Source: Phallusia fumigata (lineage: Eukaryota; Chordata; Ascidiacea; Phlebobranchia; Ascidiidae). Taken from it: a DNA stretch of 33,015 bases. The notes under the pieces are model-generated. The model was not told where the DNA came from, did not search any database, and saw only the letters and a program-made list of their open reading frames with translations. The translations under genes were made by a program, and so were the position numbers. Location of the stretch: NCBI GenBank assembly GCA_008931825.1, contig QXVZ01000245.1, positions 2,243 to 35,257 of the forward strand, given 5' to 3'. Below, one piece after another: positions 30,781-33,015 of the stretch; the first letter of the stretch is position 1; the number at the start of each line of letters is the position of its first letter.

Positions 30781-31781
30781 GAAAGCATGATTATATCTTA
30801 AGTTTTCCACCCAAACGAGTTAAAACACCAAAACTAAAAAGGTAAGACATGAATGGTAATTTACTAAAGCTTTCTGTGTGACCACGCAAATTTTATTCAT
30901 CTCAAACCATTATAAATTATTATTGTAGAAACCACCACCTAATTAAATTACAATGTACTTAGTCACAGCACACAAAGGCGTTAGCAATTACATATCCTAA
31001 ATTTATTCAAAAATATGGTATTTTCGTAGGTTTATGTCTTTTGTATTTCCCATTTTTACAGTTGTCTTTTTTTCAAAACGCCTTTCACTAGCCCTTTTAT
31101 ATTTAGCGCAAACACTTTGGTAATCCGTTGACACACATTGTGACATTTAGGGATTTTTAAATTGTGTGGTGAAAGTGTTATATATCAGGTTTGCTACAAG
31201 AGCTGAACGTAAGAATGCTTGCTTTGTGCACAGAGGCAGTTTTTCGTTACGGAGGAAAGCATGATTTTAGATTGTTACCGCTAGGGTTCAGGCTTCAAGA
31301 CTATTTTGTCGAATTATGTTTGTTACACAGGTATTTCTACAAATACAAACAGAGGGCGCATTCAAACCAAAAGGGCTTACCTTTGCCTCTAACAAGCCAT
31401 TTGTAAACAAGCAAGCAAAACCTTTTTGCGTCGTTACACATCACCGATCACTGCAACTTTACCGCCGACCAAGCGTAATACATTTCCATTTAATAAACAG
31501 ATACAAAGGACGCATTTAAGTGAAAAATCGTACGCCAAAGTATCATGTTATAATAAAACGGTTTAAAAATTGAAATTATCCATTTTTTTACAGCTGAATT
31601 GACTTAAGTAACCTTAAAAATACAGTTGAAACAGTTGGCTTGGATTGGTATATGCAAGTAGGGCACATGCTAAAAAACAATGGAAGGCGGTTTAAAAGTT
31701 TTTTTAAATTACATCTTGGGTTTAACGGGGCCTGGCGTTTTGCCAACTGTTGCATGCTGCAACCAATATAGAAATCATTTA
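30781..31781. repeat. ~1-kb direct repeat, copy 2
   Basis: This is the second copy of 29658-30578. Copy 1 stops at an N exactly where the homology ends, and the intervening 200 bases are unique, so an unmerged overlap of two haplotype contigs is a real alternative to a tandem duplication. Confidence 0.85.
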
Positions 31782-31844
31782 TTTGTTTGTCGAAGGACAC
31801 ATGACGACATGCAGCACTTTCGATAGTGACTGTGTTCATGTCAA

Positions 31845-31850
31845 TTTATT
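31845..31850 (-). terminator. Poly(A) signal of the methyltransferase gene
   Basis: AATAAA on the minus strand lies about 35 bases after the stop at 31883. Confidence 0.6.
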
Positions 31851-31882
31851 TGTATTCAGAACATCATTTCTGCGGATTGTTT

Positions 31883-32885
31883 TTAGGTTTTTGACAAAAG
31901 CAGAAAATTATCAAACACGGCACGAAACATGACATCATCGTCTGTGGCTTGTGGTACACCCAGCAACAGTTTTACTTTATTGCTAAAGATTTCGACAGAA
32001 TCACACTCGGTAAGCTTTTGTTGAGAGATTTTCCCCCTGTTTGAATCGATAACATGTTGCATGTAGTAATGATAGGAATCTATTGAGCGCATAAAGCCCT
32101 TTACTTCTTTGAAGCTCCATTTCTCGTAGATAACCTTGAACGAAAAAAATGTTGGTGAAATTGTAAAACACACAAAGATGCAATTAAAAAGGCGCTGAAC
32201 TCAACATACTGTCAGATTAAACACAGAACAATTTGTTGCAGTTCCTTGGTATACTTACGTCAACATTTTGTTTTTCTTTTCGCTTAAACGGGACAGCTTC
32301 ATAAATATTTCCATATTGCTCTTTGACTTCGTTGTAGCGATCCTTATCGTAGAAATTACCATAAAGAAGATGATATTCCATGAGGTCACTCACTTCATTC
32401 GTTAACCCTTTTTTATTTTCCAACAGCGGAACCAGTTTCGGAAACCAATATCCAATTATAGCAAGGCACCCACCTGGCTTGAGCACCCTTTTAACTTCGG
32501 TGAAAAAACTTGGAAGGTCAAACCAGTGAGCACACTCCACAGCAACTAGCAAATCAACGGATCTATTGCTGATTAAAGGTAAATTTTCAGCGCGGCCAAT
32601 TGAGTAAGATACGTTTGTGAACCTGTTTTGTTTGTTCGCAAACTCAATTTGCTGATGACTTACGTCCGATGCTAAAACTCGCTTAAAATATGGAGCGAAA
32701 AGGTTTGTAGCTTGGCCGCTGCCACATCCAACTTCCACCATCAAATCGTGTTTACTTGATCCGTTCCAGTCTGGTGTAAGATATTTCATCACGACGTCAC
32801 GAACATCAGTGGAATATCTTGGTCGATACTCGAAATATTTTTTGGAAATTTCCGCAGTTTCAAATCTTCTTTGCATGTTTGCCAT
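31883..32885 (-). CDS. Class I SAM-dependent methyltransferase (Methyltransf_11 type)
   Basis: Two coding exons, 32885-32259 and 32134-31883, join in phase 0 across a 124-base intron with a GTAAGT donor, giving 292 residues from the ATG at 32885. The fold's motif I is VEVGCGSGQATNLFAP, followed by the acidic end of strand 2 (VLASDVSHQQIEFA), which binds the adenosyl ribose. Later come VDLLVAVECAHWF and FFTEVKRVLKPGGCLAIIGYW, the motif IV-VI region. The opening FETAEISKKYFEYRPRY is typical of the small cytosolic family annotated in databases as putative methyltransferase DDB_G0268948-like; the substrate is unknown. The open frame continues upstream without an ATG to an AG acceptor at 32983, so the first exon lies beyond the window: either a 5'UTR exon, or coding sequence adding an Arg/Asn/Lys-rich extension. 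Confidence 0.85.
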
Positions 32886-33015
32886 CAATTTGGGTTCTAG
32901 GAGGTTTTTAGAAAAGTCGTTTTTCACGTTTTTTGCCTTAGCCGAAAGGTTTCTATTTCGACGTGAATATATATTTTCTATTCTGAAAAATAATAAAAGC
33001 TGCACGTAATAACTT

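Noticed and set aside
29990..31406. Pair of ~70-codon + frames with the same start (MLQELNVRML)
   Set aside because: The frames differ in length through indels, have no signal peptide or domain, and the repeat pair may be an assembly artefact; reported only as a repeat.

Overview
The window reads as eukaryotic nuclear DNA from an invertebrate chordate, most likely a sea squirt such as Ciona. This is inference. It rests on AT-rich sequence, compact intron-rich genes (mostly 80-500 bp GT-AG introns), high density of small DNA transposon relics, and a cluster of secreted cationic peptide genes built like tunicate antimicrobial peptide precursors. There are no bacterial operons or ribosome binding sites.

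Layout. 1-2239: no complete gene, a decayed PIF/Harbinger transposase fragment on the minus strand and a possible tRNA-like SINE end. 2240-5508 (+): eight exons of a divergent SLC2A/GLUT-type sugar transporter. Its first exon(s), coding the N-terminal membrane segment, were not found. The last intron carries a hAT-type MITE. 7080-18678 (-): one very large WD40-repeat gene, modelled here with 26 exons and about 2,380 residues. It has an N-terminal WD propeller region, a basic middle, a helical segment and a long Ser/Thr-rich C-terminal part. Its shortest terminal intron contains a perfect 22-bp inverted repeat. A tRNA-derived SINE lies just past its stop.

18,700-28,560: a segmentally duplicated block. 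Pieces of the WD gene's first two exons (18,260-18,810) recur as a broken copy at 22,270-22,815. Downstream of each copy lies a repeated spacer and then a minus-strand gene for a small secreted peptide. Three such genes can be assembled exon by exon (20998-21515, 24530-25019, 27827-28387), plus a partial fourth next to an assembly gap. Each has a TATA-like box, a short 5'UTR exon with a GT donor, an exon with signal peptide plus an Arg/Tyr/Trp-rich core containing a single Cys, a tiny exon with an xGK amidation-like signal, and a final very acidic exon. I did not recognise these as a named family. They are the most interesting content here: a putative lineage-specific cluster of arginine-rich host-defence or neuropeptide-like precursors whose cores diverge by hexapeptide-repeat expansion while the signal peptide stays fixed.

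29,650-31,781: a ~1-kb direct repeat of unknown nature. 31883-32885 (-): the last exons of a class I SAM-dependent methyltransferase gene whose 5' end probably lies beyond the window.

Caution: all three places with N (20950-20971, 23617, 30579) sit exactly at the junction of near-identical direct repeats, so some of the tandem duplication may be unmerged haplotypes rather than real copies.
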